From Enterococcus sp. 9D6_DIV0238 (lineage in GTDB: Bacteria; Bacillota; Bacilli; Lactobacillales; Enterococcaceae): a stretch of 64,000 nt of DNA. Position 1 is the stretch's first letter; each line of letters begins with the position of its first letter. Where the stretch lies: contig NZ_CP147246.1 in assembly GCF_002174455.2 (NCBI RefSeq), forward strand, positions 1,453,501 to 1,517,500. The letters are read 5' to 3'. Below, piece by piece: positions 1 to 9,200 of this stretch. The notes beneath the pieces were generated by a model, which was given only the letters and a program-made list of their open reading frames with translations, made no database searches and was not told where the DNA came from. Position numbers and translations under genes: made by a program.

Positions 1-135
1 CATCGAACGGACTGGCCGTTTTGCAGTAGAAACCGTTTTGACCGTAAAGTTTTCCAATTGGTTGAGTACCGCTGCTAAAGATGCTGCTTCCCAATCTGCA
101 TATTCCTCTAGTAGTACGAATAAAATCTCTTTCAT
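1..135 (-). CDS. DJ-1/PfpI-type class I glutamine amidotransferase-like protein, 5' part only
   Basis: The first 45 codons of a minus-strand gene that runs off the left edge. The peptide begins MKEILFVLLEEYADWEAASL, the first beta strand and helix typical of DJ-1/PfpI-family proteins (type 1 glutamine amidotransferase-like fold). The ATG is preceded by AAAGGAGGAAT at good spacing. The nucleophile elbow with the expected Cys lies outside the window, so activity cannot be judged. Proteins of this family include chaperone, deglycase and hydrolase members; which applies here is unknown. A short dyad (TGACA-N6-TGTCA, 182-197) lies upstream in the probable promoter region. Confidence 0.7.
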   Translation of the reverse strand, partial: MKEILFVLLEEYADWEAASLAAVLNQLENFTVKTVSTAKRPVRSM

Positions 136-272
136 GTTCTATTCCTCCTTTACAAGCTAAGTTTATCCTACCTTAAAAGAATGACAGCAGTTTGTCAGCA
201 TTTATAAAAACATTCATCCGATAAAACATATCCTAAGAAATTGTTCATTCAAAATCTAAATACATTTGCTTA

Positions 273-305
273 TAAAAAAATATTGCAATCCTCACAACTG
301 CAATA
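273..305 (-). terminator. Rho-independent terminator of the PrfA-like regulator gene
   Basis: On the minus strand TATTGCA and TGCAATA pair around an 11-nt loop and are followed by a run of seven T. It lies 28 nt past the stop of the regulator gene. Confidence 0.75.
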
Positions 306-332
306 CCTTCTGAAAATTATCTCTTCTCACAC

Positions 333-989
333 TCACAAAATAATATGATCCTTCAAAATCTCCAAATCCGTGATCAAAATCTTCCGATCCTGTATCTTGA
401 TCGCTCCTAATTCTCTTAACTGCTGCATCATGCGATTCACACTGCTAGCGGATGTAATTCCACAAAAATGAGCGATTTCTTCATTTGTAACCACAAAATC
501 GATCAACAAGCCTTCAGCTGTTTCCACACCAAACGTATCATACAACTCATAAATCTGTGTACAGACTGCACCAAATTTTCCATTCATCAGCATCTGCTGC
601 ATTTTTTTCATCGAATACATCAAACGCACACGATAATAATCTTTCACGTACATCTGCAGGTCTTTACTTTTATTGATATCCTTCCAAAACTGTACCCGAT
701 CGATTTGGTACAACTCCGCCTGCTCTGATTCTACACGTATATTGAACGGCGCATCGATAAACTGTGAATATTCATCTCGTAACAGCGAAACGATTTCCAA
801 GCTATTAATGTATCTTAAATTAAACTCACGGCCGTCCGGTGAGATGACACTGGTTTTGATAATACCGCTTTTCAGCACGTAAGCATAGCGATCTTGCAAT
901 CCTTCGTATGTGAGGTAATTTTTCCGTTTTTTCACAACGATTCGAAATGCGTGATCATCTAAATATTCTTGTAACACATGACTGTCCAT
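333..989 (-). CDS. PrfA-like Crp/Fnr-family transcriptional regulator
   Basis: A cytoplasmic regulator of about 218 residues with an N-terminal cyclic-nucleotide-binding-type beta barrel and a C-terminal winged helix. The region NGKFGAVCTQIYELYDTFG, an ET-x-G motif after it, and the recognition-helix part SASSVNRMMQQLRELGAI resemble Listeria PrfA (NGKLGSICGQ..., SSAVSRIISKLKQEKVI) more than classical Crp or Fnr. No Fnr-type Cys cluster is visible. I chose the ATG at 989 because AGGGAG lies 10 nt upstream; an in-frame ATG 11 codons earlier lacks a ribosome site. The gene is divergent from an MFS transporter, and a PrfA-box-like palindrome lies between them, which suggests control of that transporter or of itself. 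The effector is unknown; PrfA itself responds to glutathione. Confidence 0.85.
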   Translation of the reverse strand: MDSHVLQEYLDDHAFRIVVKKRKNYLTYEGLQDRYAYVLKSGIIKTSVISPDGREFNLRYINSLEIVSLLRDEYSQFIDAPFNIRVESEQAELYQIDRVQFWKDINKSKDLQMYVKDYYRVRLMYSMKKMQQMLMNGKFGAVCTQIYELYDTFGVETAEGLLIDFVVTNEEIAHFCGITSASSVNRMMQQLRELGAIKIQDRKILITDLEILKDHIIL

Positions 990-1054
990 GAGTGTTGCGC
1001 TCCCTATCCATTTTATTGTCATACTTATTTAAAAGGATATCACATCAAAAAACA

Positions 1055-1068
1055 ATAACAAATGTTAA
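1055..1068. promoter_or_regulatory. PrfA-box-like palindrome in the divergent promoter region
   Basis: The site reads ATAACAAATGTTAA. It matches the established PrfA box TTAACANNTGTTAA at 11 of the 12 defined bases and contains the perfect palindrome TAACA-AA-TGTTA. It lies between the PrfA-like regulator and the MFS gene, so it is the natural operator candidate. A TATAGT -10-like hexamer for the MFS gene is at 1143-1148, too far for a centre at -41.5, so the target promoter is not settled. Confidence 0.6.
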
Positions 1069-1224
1069 TGATTTTTGTTGTATTTTTTTGTATTTAACCT
1101 TTTTAAACTACAAACCCGCATTTTTTTCTTTTATTTTTTTTGTATAGTATCACCTACAAAGGAATTTCAGAAAATCAATTGTAATTTCATTTTTATTTAT
1201 TGAAGAAAGAAGGAATAACGAAAA

Positions 1225-2445
1225 ATGTCGGAACAGGTAAAGGAAAAATTATTTAACAAAGGATTTATCAGTATCACCTTGATCAATTTCATCGTTTATT
1301 TAGTTTACTATTTATTGATGGTGATCATTGCAGTTATCGCACAAGATACTTTGCATGCTACATTGGGACAAGCAGGTCTCGCATCCGGGATTTATATTAT
1401 TGGAACGTTGATCGCTCGACTATTTATGGGGAAAACTTTAGAATTGATCGGTAGAAAAGCAGTATTACGCTATGGCGCTTTATTTTATCTTCTAACGACC
1501 ATCGCTTACTTATATATTCCAAATATAGGGATCCTTTATCTGGTTCGCCTACTCAATGGTTTTGGCTATGGCGCTGTTTCTACAGCGACGAACGCGATCG
1601 TTACGGCTTATATTCCTAAATCCAGACATGGAGAAGGCATCAATTATTACGGTTTAAGCACAAGTTTAGCCGCTGCTATCGGGCCATTTATCGGGATGGT
1701 TTTGCTAAATACGATGAACTTCTATTCCATCATTCTATTTTCAATCATTCTGATTTTACTGACTACGATCGCCTGTTTTATTTTCCCAGTAAAAAATATT
1801 CAGTTGACGCCAGAGCATCGGGCAAGTTTATCACGTTGGAACTTAGATAGTTTTATTGAAAAAAAGGTACTGTTTATTTCATCTATTGCTTTTCTGATGG
1901 GCTTATCCTACTCCAGTGTCCTTTCTTTTCTTTCCTCTTATGCAAAAGCGATCGATCTTGTGAGTGCCAGTTCTTTCTTTTTCGTTGTCTATGCCTTAGT
2001 GATTACTGCCACCCGCCCCTTATCCGGACGAATCTTTGATGCTCGTGGAGAAAATGCTGTAATGTATCCTAGCTTTATTTTCTTAACAGCAGGTCTACTC
2101 TTTTTGAGTATTACTACCAGCAGCTGGATGCTTTTTGTTGCTGGAGGATTGATCGGTCTAGGTTACGGGACATTCATGTCTAATGGTCAAGCGATTTGTT
2201 TAAAAGCCAGCCCAAATAGCCATCGAATCGGCATTGCTTTATCAACTTATTTTATTGGCTTGGATCTAGGGTTGGGTGTTGGTCCTTATATTTTGGGAGA
2301 ATTACGAAGCTTTTTAACATTTCAGGAAATGTATTTTGCAGCAGCGATGATTCCAGTTGCCTGTACGATCCTTTACGCACTTTTTTATCGCTCAAAGGCA
2401 GTTGACTACACGATGAACCCGATTGAAAAACTAGAAGAACAATAA
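1225..2445 (+). CDS. Major facilitator superfamily transporter (drug/metabolite efflux type)
   Basis: A 406-residue integral membrane protein with about 12 hydrophobic segments. The loop between helices 2 and 3 has MGKTLELIGRKAVLRYG, a variant of the MFS motif A (G-x-L-x-D-R-x-G-R-R/K), and the second half has the matching GRIFDARGENAVMYPS. The N-terminal half is rich in Gly at helix 5 (AAAIGPFIGMVLL), like drug:H+ antiporters. The substrate cannot be read from the sequence. It is transcribed away from the PrfA-like regulator and is followed by a small ORF 18 nt downstream, probably in one transcript. The ATG has AAGAAGGAAT upstream. Confidence 0.85.
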   Translation: MSEQVKEKLFNKGFISITLINFIVYLVYYLLMVIIAVIAQDTLHATLGQAGLASGIYIIGTLIARLFMGKTLELIGRKAVLRYGALFYLLTTIAYLYIPNIGILYLVRLLNGFGYGAVSTATNAIVTAYIPKSRHGEGINYYGLSTSLAAAIGPFIGMVLLNTMNFYSIILFSIILILLTTIACFIFPVKNIQLTPEHRASLSRWNLDSFIEKKVLFISSIAFLMGLSYSSVLSFLSSYAKAIDLVSASSFFFVVYALVITATRPLSGRIFDARGENAVMYPSFIFLTAGLLFLSITTSSWMLFVAGGLIGLGYGTFMSNGQAICLKASPNSHRIGIALSTYFIGLDLGLGVGPYILGELRSFLTFQEMYFAAAMIPVACTILYALFYRSKAVDYTMNPIEKLEEQ

Positions 2446-2463
2446 TATTTTGGAGGAATGATC

Positions 2464-2646
2464 ATGAGTACTGATGAACGCATGCTTGAGGTTTTAGAAC
2501 AAACACTAATAAAAATCAATGAGTTAAACACTCGATTGAGTCACATTGAACACGATTTAACATCTATGGACAATTATCAAACGAACATGAGCTATTATGC
2601 AAAAGAAATCGAATTAGCGGCAGAAAACAATAACATCATGGGATAA
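2464..2646 (+). CDS. Small hypothetical coiled-coil protein
   Basis: A 60-residue acidic protein, MSTDERMLEVLEQTLIKINE onward, with heptad-like Leu/Ile spacing and no membrane segment. I do not recognise it. The start at 2464 is chosen because GGAGG (2452-2456) lies 7 nt upstream; the in-frame ATG at 2458 is too close to that site. It is probably co-transcribed with the MFS gene and ends directly before a strong terminator. Confidence 0.6.
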   Translation: MSTDERMLEVLEQTLIKINELNTRLSHIEHDLTSMDNYQTNMSYYAKEIELAAENNNIMG

Positions 2647-2648
2647 AA

Positions 2649-2691
2649 AATAGGTTGTAGCATCGCTCAAAGAGTGATATTACAACCTATT
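2649..2691. terminator. Bidirectional terminator between the MFS and MetQ-like genes
   Basis: AATAGGTTGTA (2649-2659) pairs with TACAACCTATT (2681-2691), with an inner ATCGCTC/AGTGAT extension. It separates convergent genes; the A/T flanks fit termination on both strands. Confidence 0.8.
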
Positions 2692-2696
2692 TTCTT

Positions 2697-3515
2697 CTAA
2701 AATGCCGGTGTCAATGTCTCACTATATTTAGTTTCTAACAACTCTTTGACTTCGTCACTTGTCATTGCCTTTTTCAACGCTTTGATTTTATCTGATTCTT
2801 GATTATCTGTACGTGCAACTAAACTGATCGCAAAACGCTCGTCGACTTTTTCCTCTAACAAAATCGCATCTTTTGGTGTTAAACCGACCTTAGCAATATA
2901 TGTTGGGTAATTATAAACCATGGCGATATCTTTTTCATTATAGGCTTCTGCTAAATTCAATAAATCAACTGAAACCCATTCAAACTTTTTAGGATTTTCT
3001 ACGACATCTTTGATCGTTCCATTGAACCCAACACCATCCTTCAATTTGATCAAACCGGCATCATCCAAAATTGCTAATGCGCGACCTTCGTTGGACACAT
3101 CACTTGGTAAAGCAACTTTAGCTCCTTCCGGCAAATCAGCAACATCTTGATATTCTTTAGAGTAAAAACCAACTTTCGCATTATAGATTTTTTGAACAAC
3201 TACTAGATTTCCGTCTTTTTCTTCATTAAATTTCTGCATAAATGGTTCATGCTGGGCAAAATTGGCATCGATTTCTTTGGCATTCAATAGCTCATTATAT
3301 TGAATATTGTCATTTACTTGCACCAATTCTACCTTATAACCATCTTCAATATTTTTCCCTGCTAATTCAACCACTTCAACAGTAGAAGGGATGTGTGATG
3401 CTACTTTGATGATTTTATCTTCTTTTTCTGTATCCGCTTTTTCCTTCTGTCCACTACATCCAACCATTGCTATTCCTGCAACAACTAACAAACTGAACCA
3501 TAACTTTTTCTTCAT
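2697..3515 (-). CDS. MetQ/NlpA-family substrate-binding lipoprotein
   Basis: A 272-residue lipoprotein with signal peptide and lipobox GIAMVGC, so the mature protein would be lipid-anchored outside the membrane. The body has the NlpA/MetQ family layout: a strand with VVELAGKNIEDGYKVELVQV, then NDNIQYNELLNAKEIDANF and QHEPFMQKFN. MetQ proteins bind L- or D-methionine for MetNI. It is the last gene of a four-gene unit after lipoate ligase, ATPase and permease. That context makes a ligand linked to lipoate conceivable, but the family alone predicts methionine or another amino acid. Confidence 0.9.
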   Translation of the reverse strand: MKKKLWFSLLVVAGIAMVGCSGQKEKADTEKEDKIIKVASHIPSTVEVVELAGKNIEDGYKVELVQVNDNIQYNELLNAKEIDANFAQHEPFMQKFNEEKDGNLVVVQKIYNAKVGFYSKEYQDVADLPEGAKVALPSDVSNEGRALAILDDAGLIKLKDGVGFNGTIKDVVENPKKFEWVSVDLLNLAEAYNEKDIAMVYNYPTYIAKVGLTPKDAILLEEKVDERFAISLVARTDNQESDKIKALKKAMTSDEVKELLETKYSETLTPAF

Positions 3516-3531
3516 GATTTTCTCCTAACAC

Positions 3532-4206
3532 TTATTTTTTATTTATTCTTTTCGCGACCCAACTGCCGCTAATTTGAATCAAGCTAACAAATACGATCAT
3601 TATAACGATCGCTGTATACATCACAGCGTATTCATAACGCTGATACCCATATCTCAAAGCGAAATCACCAATTCCGCCGCCGCCGATCACACCCATCACT
3701 GTAGAATAGGAAACCATGCTGATCACAACTGAGGTCAAAGCCAAAACTAAACCTGAGCGCGCTTCTACGTATAAAAAACGGAAAATCAACTGAAATCTGG
3801 TACTACCTAATGCCTGAGCTAGCTCTAAAATATCCCTAGGCACGTCCAGCAGCACTTGTTCCACTAATCTTGCATAAATCGCTACCGCTACAAAACTTAA
3901 AGGAAAAGCTGCCGCATAAGTTCCAAAAGCTGTTCCTAACACGAAGCGCGTCACAGGAATCAACGCTACAACAAATAATAAAAATGGAAATGAACGAACA
4001 ATATTGATATAACCATTTAAGAATGTCCCAACAACTCGATTCGAGCTCGTTGGCTGTTGTTTCACTAAATAAACAGACGTCCCTAATGGCAAACCTACAA
4101 TAATTGCTGCGGCAATGGAAATCACAAGCATGACTCCGCTCTCTGATAATGCTTTTGACAATTCAGGAAGATAGTAGCTGATTTTCTCTAAATATTCTGT
4201 CATCAT
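3532..4206 (-). CDS. MetI-type ABC transporter permease
   Basis: A 224-residue inner-membrane permease with about five transmembrane helices. It has the binding-protein-dependent transport signature around ALGSTRFQLIFRFLYVEARS (the EAA loop that contacts the ATPase). It overlaps the ATPase gene upstream by 4 nt (ATGA), a sign of translational coupling, and lies 16 nt before the binding-protein gene. Length fits the MetI family. It would form a homodimeric pore with the adjacent ATPase. Confidence 0.9.
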   Translation of the reverse strand: MMTEYLEKISYYLPELSKALSESGVMLVISIAAAIIVGLPLGTSVYLVKQQPTSSNRVVGTFLNGYINIVRSFPFLLFVVALIPVTRFVLGTAFGTYAAAFPLSFVAVAIYARLVEQVLLDVPRDILELAQALGSTRFQLIFRFLYVEARSGLVLALTSVVISMVSYSTVMGVIGGGGIGDFALRYGYQRYEYAVMYTAIVIMIVFVSLIQISGSWVAKRINKK

Positions 4207-4934
4207 ATCAAACTCTCCCGAATACGTTCATAATAGTTTTCAAAGGTTAGCTGCTGCTCTTTTTTTGGCAGAGTGATTATCTCCTGCATTTGCCCTTTAT
4301 CCAATATAGCCACTCGGTCACATAGATACTTGATCAAATTTAATTCATGACTGACAACGACCATCGTTGTCCCGAATGTTTGATTGATTTCTCTTAGCAG
4401 TTCCATAATGTCAGAAGCATTTTGACCATCTAAAGCAGAAGTCGGTTCATCACAAAGCAGAATCTCCGGATCAGTGATCAGCGCACGCGCGATACCAACA
4501 CGTTGCTTTTCACCACCACTTAGTTGTTTCGGATAATGGTTTATTTTATCTTCCAAACCAACAAATTCAAGAACTTTCTGAATTTTATGTGCGTCATACG
4601 TCTTATTTAATCGTAAAGGCAAGCTCACATTTTCCTTGACCGTTTGATTGTAGAGTAAATTGAACTGCTGAAAAATCATTCCAACTTTCTTACGGCTTTT
4701 TCGTTTTCCCGCTTCACTCAGTATCACGATATCTTGACCAGCGATCTTTATTTCCCCTTGATCAGGTAGTTCTAATGTGTTGATCATCCGCAGTAACGTT
4801 GATTTCCCCGAACCGCTTTCGCCAATTACACCGAATATTTCATGATCATTGATCTTTAGAGTAATATCTTTTAAAGCAGGTATCACCATATTTTTATGAT
4901 GATAATTTTTTGATACACGTTCAAATGTTATCAT
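4203..4934 (-). CDS. MetN-like ABC transporter ATPase lacking the C-terminal NIL domain
   Basis: A 243-residue ATPase with Walker A GESGSGKST, Q-loop FQQFNLL, signature LSGGEKQRVGIARAL, Walker B ILLCDEPTSALD and switch His in VVVSHE. Standard MetN is near 340 residues and ends in a NIL (C2) domain that binds methionine and inhibits transport. This protein stops soon after the ATPase core, so that feedback sensor is absent. It sits between lipoate ligase (16 nt upstream) and the permease (4-nt overlap). Confidence 0.9.
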   Translation of the reverse strand: MITFERVSKNYHHKNMVIPALKDITLKINDHEIFGVIGESGSGKSTLLRMINTLELPDQGEIKIAGQDIVILSEAGKRKSRKKVGMIFQQFNLLYNQTVKENVSLPLRLNKTYDAHKIQKVLEFVGLEDKINHYPKQLSGGEKQRVGIARALITDPEILLCDEPTSALDGQNASDIMELLREINQTFGTTMVVVSHELNLIKYLCDRVAILDKGQMQEIITLPKKEQQLTFENYYERIRESLI

Positions 4935-4949
4935 TTTACTTCCTCCGGT

Positions 4950-5963
4950 TTAATCTACCAAGAGCTGGATAAATTCCGCTTTCGTTATATTATTAAAATA
5001 CTCATTGATTGAAATCGGCTTTAGTCTTTGCTCGATTGCGCCACTCTTATATTCGCAACCAACCAACAGCACTTCTATATCCTTAGTATCCTTTTGGCTA
5101 AAATAATCACCATAAATTGTGATAGCTGCTATACGTCCTTTTTCTACAGAGATATTAGCTTCTATAAGGCCGCCCTTGAATTTTTCTTCTCGCTTGATCG
5201 TAAATTTAGGTTCCTCTCCAAAAATCCATTCGTCATTTGCATAAATCTCTGCAACAAGCTGATCAATTGCAGCTTCATCTTCTTGTGTCAATAAATACTC
5301 ATGCTCTTTGATTGCATCCAAGGTATCTACTTTGAATAGACGCACCAGTAATTGATCACGAAACTCTTCTGTAGTAAGTGTTTGATATTCCTTAGATAAA
5401 AATGGTTTGAGATTCGTCACACGGCTTCTTACAGATTTTGTCCCTTTTGATGCAAGCTTCTTTTCAGATACAGTCAATACACGACTAACTTCATCAAGAT
5501 TTACATCAAACATCAGCGTTCCATGAGAATACATCTTTTTATTTTTTGTGTACATCGCGTTCCCAGAAAACTTCTTACCATCGATCAACAAGTCATTGCG
5601 TCCACTGATTTCAGCTCCAACAGCTCCCATTTCGTGTAAAGCAGCAATCAAGGGCTCTGTAAACCGTTTAAATTCACCAAATGCTTCATGATCTGCATTT
5701 ACAACAAAGCTAAAACTAAGATTACCTAAATCGTCATACACAGCACCACCACCAGATAGTCTACGTGTGATCGTAATATTATTTGCTTCAGCGTATGATA
5801 AATCAACTTCTGCTCGAACATTTTGATTACGGCCGACAATCACACATGGTTTTTGAATATAAAATAAAATCACTGCTTCGTCAAAGTCTTCTTGGTTCAA
5901 TATGTATTGCTCTGTCGCTAGATTTCGACGAATATCATGTGAAGACATAACTACATAATACAT
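4950..5963 (-). CDS. lplA: Lipoate-protein ligase A
   Basis: A 337-residue cytoplasmic enzyme that activates lipoate with ATP and attaches it to lysine of E2 and GcvH proteins. The N-terminal catalytic domain has the family motif [20 protein letters not shown] (about residues 67-86), the [15 protein letters not shown] region, and a catalytic-lysine segment [19 protein letters not shown]. The C-terminal third is the small accessory domain of full-length LplA. It is the first gene of the unit with the MetNIQ-type transporter, so salvage and uptake may be coupled. Three CATATTTTATA motifs lie upstream. Confidence 0.93.
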   Translation of the reverse strand: MYYVVMSSHDIRRNLATEQYILNQEDFDEAVILFYIQKPCVIVGRNQNVRAEVDLSYAEANNITITRRLSGGGAVYDDLGNLSFSFVVNADHEAFGEFKRFTEPLIAALHEMGAVGAEISGRNDLLIDGKKFSGNAMYTKNKKMYSHGTLMFDVNLDEVSRVLTVSEKKLASKGTKSVRSRVTNLKPFLSKEYQTLTTEEFRDQLLVRLFKVDTLDAIKEHEYLLTQEDEAAIDQLVAEIYANDEWIFGEEPKFTIKREEKFKGGLIEANISVEKGRIAAITIYGDYFSQKDTKDIEVLLVGCEYKSGAIEQRLKPISINEYFNNITKAEFIQLLVD

Positions 5964-6047
5964 TTTCTTCCCCTTTTCTATTTAAGTGCTTTCAAAAATA
6001 GTCTATCACTCTCAATCATAAAATTACATATTTTTGCTTATGAAACC

Positions 6048-6133
6048 CATATTTTATAGTGAGAAACCATATTTTATATAACAGAAAAATGAGTTTGAAA
6101 CAGTTTATAACACACAAAAAAACATATTTTATA
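6048..6133 (-). promoter_or_regulatory. Three direct CATATTTTATA motifs upstream of lplA
   Basis: CATATTTTATA occurs at 6048-6058, 6068-6078 and 6123-6133. The first two are preceded by GAAACC and lie exactly 20 bp apart, about two helical turns. This suggests a binding site for a regulator of the lplA operon; no regulator is identified. Confidence 0.4.
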
Positions 6134-6147
6134 CCTATTAAACTATA

Positions 6148-6191
6148 AAATGACACAACAACCAGAAATGAATCTAATTGCTGTGTCATTT
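6148..6191 (-). terminator. Probable terminator of the GA/ChW surface protein gene
   Basis: AAATGACACA (6148-6157) pairs with TGTGTCATTT (6182-6191) around a 24-nt loop. On the minus strand it is followed by TTATAGTTT, a weak T tract, about 60 nt after the stop. Confidence 0.5.
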
Positions 6192-6252
6192 ATTGTCTTA
6201 ACTATTGTATTTAAGCAAGGGCTTTAAAAGGTAGATTTTGGATTATTAAGGT

Positions 6253-9200
6253 CTATTTTTTCTCTACTAAACGGATTTGGACAGCTTCCATTCGTAGTGA
6301 TTTTCCTGTTGTTCCAGCTATTGTTCCATTTGAAACATATTTTTGCCAGCCGATATCTTTCACATGAGCACGATACTCAACATTATATTTCTCAGCTAAT
6401 TCGCCTGTTAATTTGATTTGGATAGCTTCCATTTGTAATGACTTTCCTGTTGTTCCAGCTATTGCTCCGTTTGAAACATATTTTTGCCAGCCGATATTAC
6501 GAACATGAGCACGGTATTCGATGCCACCTTCAAGCTTCTTCGCACCCTCAGGCATATCAACGTCTGCCAAGTTGATTTTTACTGCCTCAAGCGCAAGCTT
6601 TCTACCAGTTGTCCCAATGATTTCATTCATATCAACTGTCTTTTGCCAACCAATCTTGCTTACATGACCAGTCCCTTTGATAGTTGGTGCTACTTTTTGT
6701 GCATCTTCTAATTGCTTTTGTAGCTTAGCTTTTGTTTCCGCATCACGGATTCTTTCAATCGTTTTTGCCGCTGCTTCAAATTCCTTTGCTTTGATTTGAA
6801 GTGTAACAATATCGATCAAATCTTTGTCATGTGCAAGATTGTCTGCTTTGACTAGTTCAGCTACAGCTTTTTCTACTGCTGATTTTGTTGTCAGTTTAGA
6901 AACCTTTTCTTTAGCTGCAATCTTCTCTTCTGCACTTAAGTTTTCTAAAGCATCGATTTGCTTGTTTGCTTCAGCTTTCGCTGTTGCTAAGGCAATACTT
7001 TCGTCTAATTTTGCTTGATATTCTTTACGAATGCTGTCTGTTCTTAATTTGTTGATCTCTTTTTGTGCTTCCACAAAAGAACCAGACGCAATCAATTTGG
7101 TGATATTATTAACTGTTGCTTTATCAGCTACTCTATTATTTTCAGCTTTAGCTTCGTTGTAAACAGCAACCATATCTGCTTTTTTCTCAAGCGCATCTAC
7201 ACGGTTTTTATATGCTAACTTCTGAGCAGCAGACAATTCATCTAATAAATCGATCTGAGCTTTAATAGTTGCTTTAGCTGATGCCTCGTTAGCATTTTCT
7301 ACTGCACGATCAGCAATCAATTGCTTCACTTTTATTGTAAGATCAGCTACTTCAGCTTTTGTTTTACAGTCAATTGCTTCGGAGATCAAGGATTTTTTAT
7401 CTTCAGCTGTTAGTTCTGCTGAGTTATTGATTTGATCCACTAGCTCTTTTTTTGCATTTTCAAATTCTGTTTTTTCTGTTTCCAGATTAGTATTTTCAGT
7501 ATTTGCTCTATTCAATACCTCAGCAACAGCAGCTGCATCTTTAGCATTTGTTACTTCTGCTTTGTAGCCATTTTTCATTTCTTGTGTTAAATAAGTCAAC
7601 GCATCAATTTCTGCTTTTGCATCTGATTTTGTTTTTTCAAGAATTTTAGCCTCTTCGTTAGCATCTGCGTTCTCTTGGTCCATTGTTTTCGCTAAATCTA
7701 ATACATTTGTCACTGCATCTTTATTTGTTGCTTTAGCAATATCTTTAAGTGCAGCATCTCTTTGTGCTACTGTTAAGTTTTCCAATTTATTGATTGCCTC
7801 TTTAGCTATCGTTTTAGCTTCTTCTAATTCAACCTCTGCATTAGCAACGCCTGCTTTATAATCGTCGTAAATGGCTTTATTCAATAATGCTGTGATCGCT
7901 GCTGAATCTGTCGCTGCATCAATAGCTGTTTTGGCGCTAGCTTTAGCTGCGTCAGACAGATAACCTAACGTATTTACTTTTACTTTTGCAGCCTCTTTTT
8001 CTGCAGTCAATGCTTTAGCCGCGTCTGCTTCTTTAGCTGTTTTCACTAACTCAGCAATTTCTGCTTTGTCATCTGTTGCTTCTACAGCATCTGTCTTCGC
8101 CTTCTTCTCAACTTTTGTTAAGTTAGTAAGTGCATTGATTTCTTTGATAGCTTGATCTTTGATGGCTTTTAATTCAGCTGCATTCTTTTCTACAGCTTTA
8201 CGTTCTTCGGCTTGTGCTGAGGTAACGATAGCAGCAACTTCTTCCGATGTTTGAGCTAATTCTACATCTTTTAGATAGTTCGCTTTTAAAGTTGCATCGA
8301 TCGTCATTAGTCCTCCAATCAATGAAGTCGCTGCACTTTTAGCTTCTGCAAGCTCTTTTCCTTTGATTGAAGCTGCAGCAACAAATGATAGCCAGTCTGC
8401 TTTTACTACTGCAACAGCCTCAAGTGTTTTGGCAGAATCGATTCTGCTATTAAATGCACTTACATCTGCATCAGTAATTTGCTGATTTGTTTTTTTCTCA
8501 TTGGCAATTTCAGCTTTAAGTTCAGATTTTGCTGCATTTAATTTTGCTGATTGATCATTCGCTGTAGCATCTGCTATTGCTTTTTCGATCTCGCTAGTTA
8601 GAGCATTTAATTTTGCTAATGCTGCATCACCCGATTCTGCTGCTGCAGCATCGATTTTCGCATCAAGTTCTGTTTGTTTTGACGGATTCAACAAGGCTAA
8701 TTTCGCTGTTTCTACTTTTAATTCTGTAACCTTAGTTGTCACTGCAGTTGCTAATCTTGCTTCATTTTCAGCTTTTGCGCCAGTTACGATCCCATCGATC
8801 GCACCCTTATCTTCAGCCTTATCAATCTCTGTATAAAAATTTTGTTTTTCAATTTCTTGTAATTGGCTCAAGCTGCTGATCACATTCTTTTGCTCTGCTT
8901 TATATTTTGGAAGATCTGCAAGTGCAGCATTCAGCTCGACATTTTCTTTTACTAAAATATCAGCTGCTTCTTTATTTTTAGCTAGCTGTTTATCAAATGC
9001 TTCTTTAAAGGTACTATATGTTGTCGAATCAGCAATTGCATTGAAAGTACTTTTTAATGAGTCAAGTGCTAATGCTGTACTAATAGCATTTTTAGCAGCT
9101 TCTTTTTGAACTGTTGATAACGAGGTTAAACCATCGATTTTACTAACATACAGAGCATCTACGACTTTTACAGCTTCTGCAATATCTTCTCTATATGCCT

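Noticed and set aside
1055..1068. The palindrome as an Fnr or Crp box
   Set aside because: The half-sites are TAACA/TGTTA, not TTGAT or TGTGA; the PrfA-box form fits far better.
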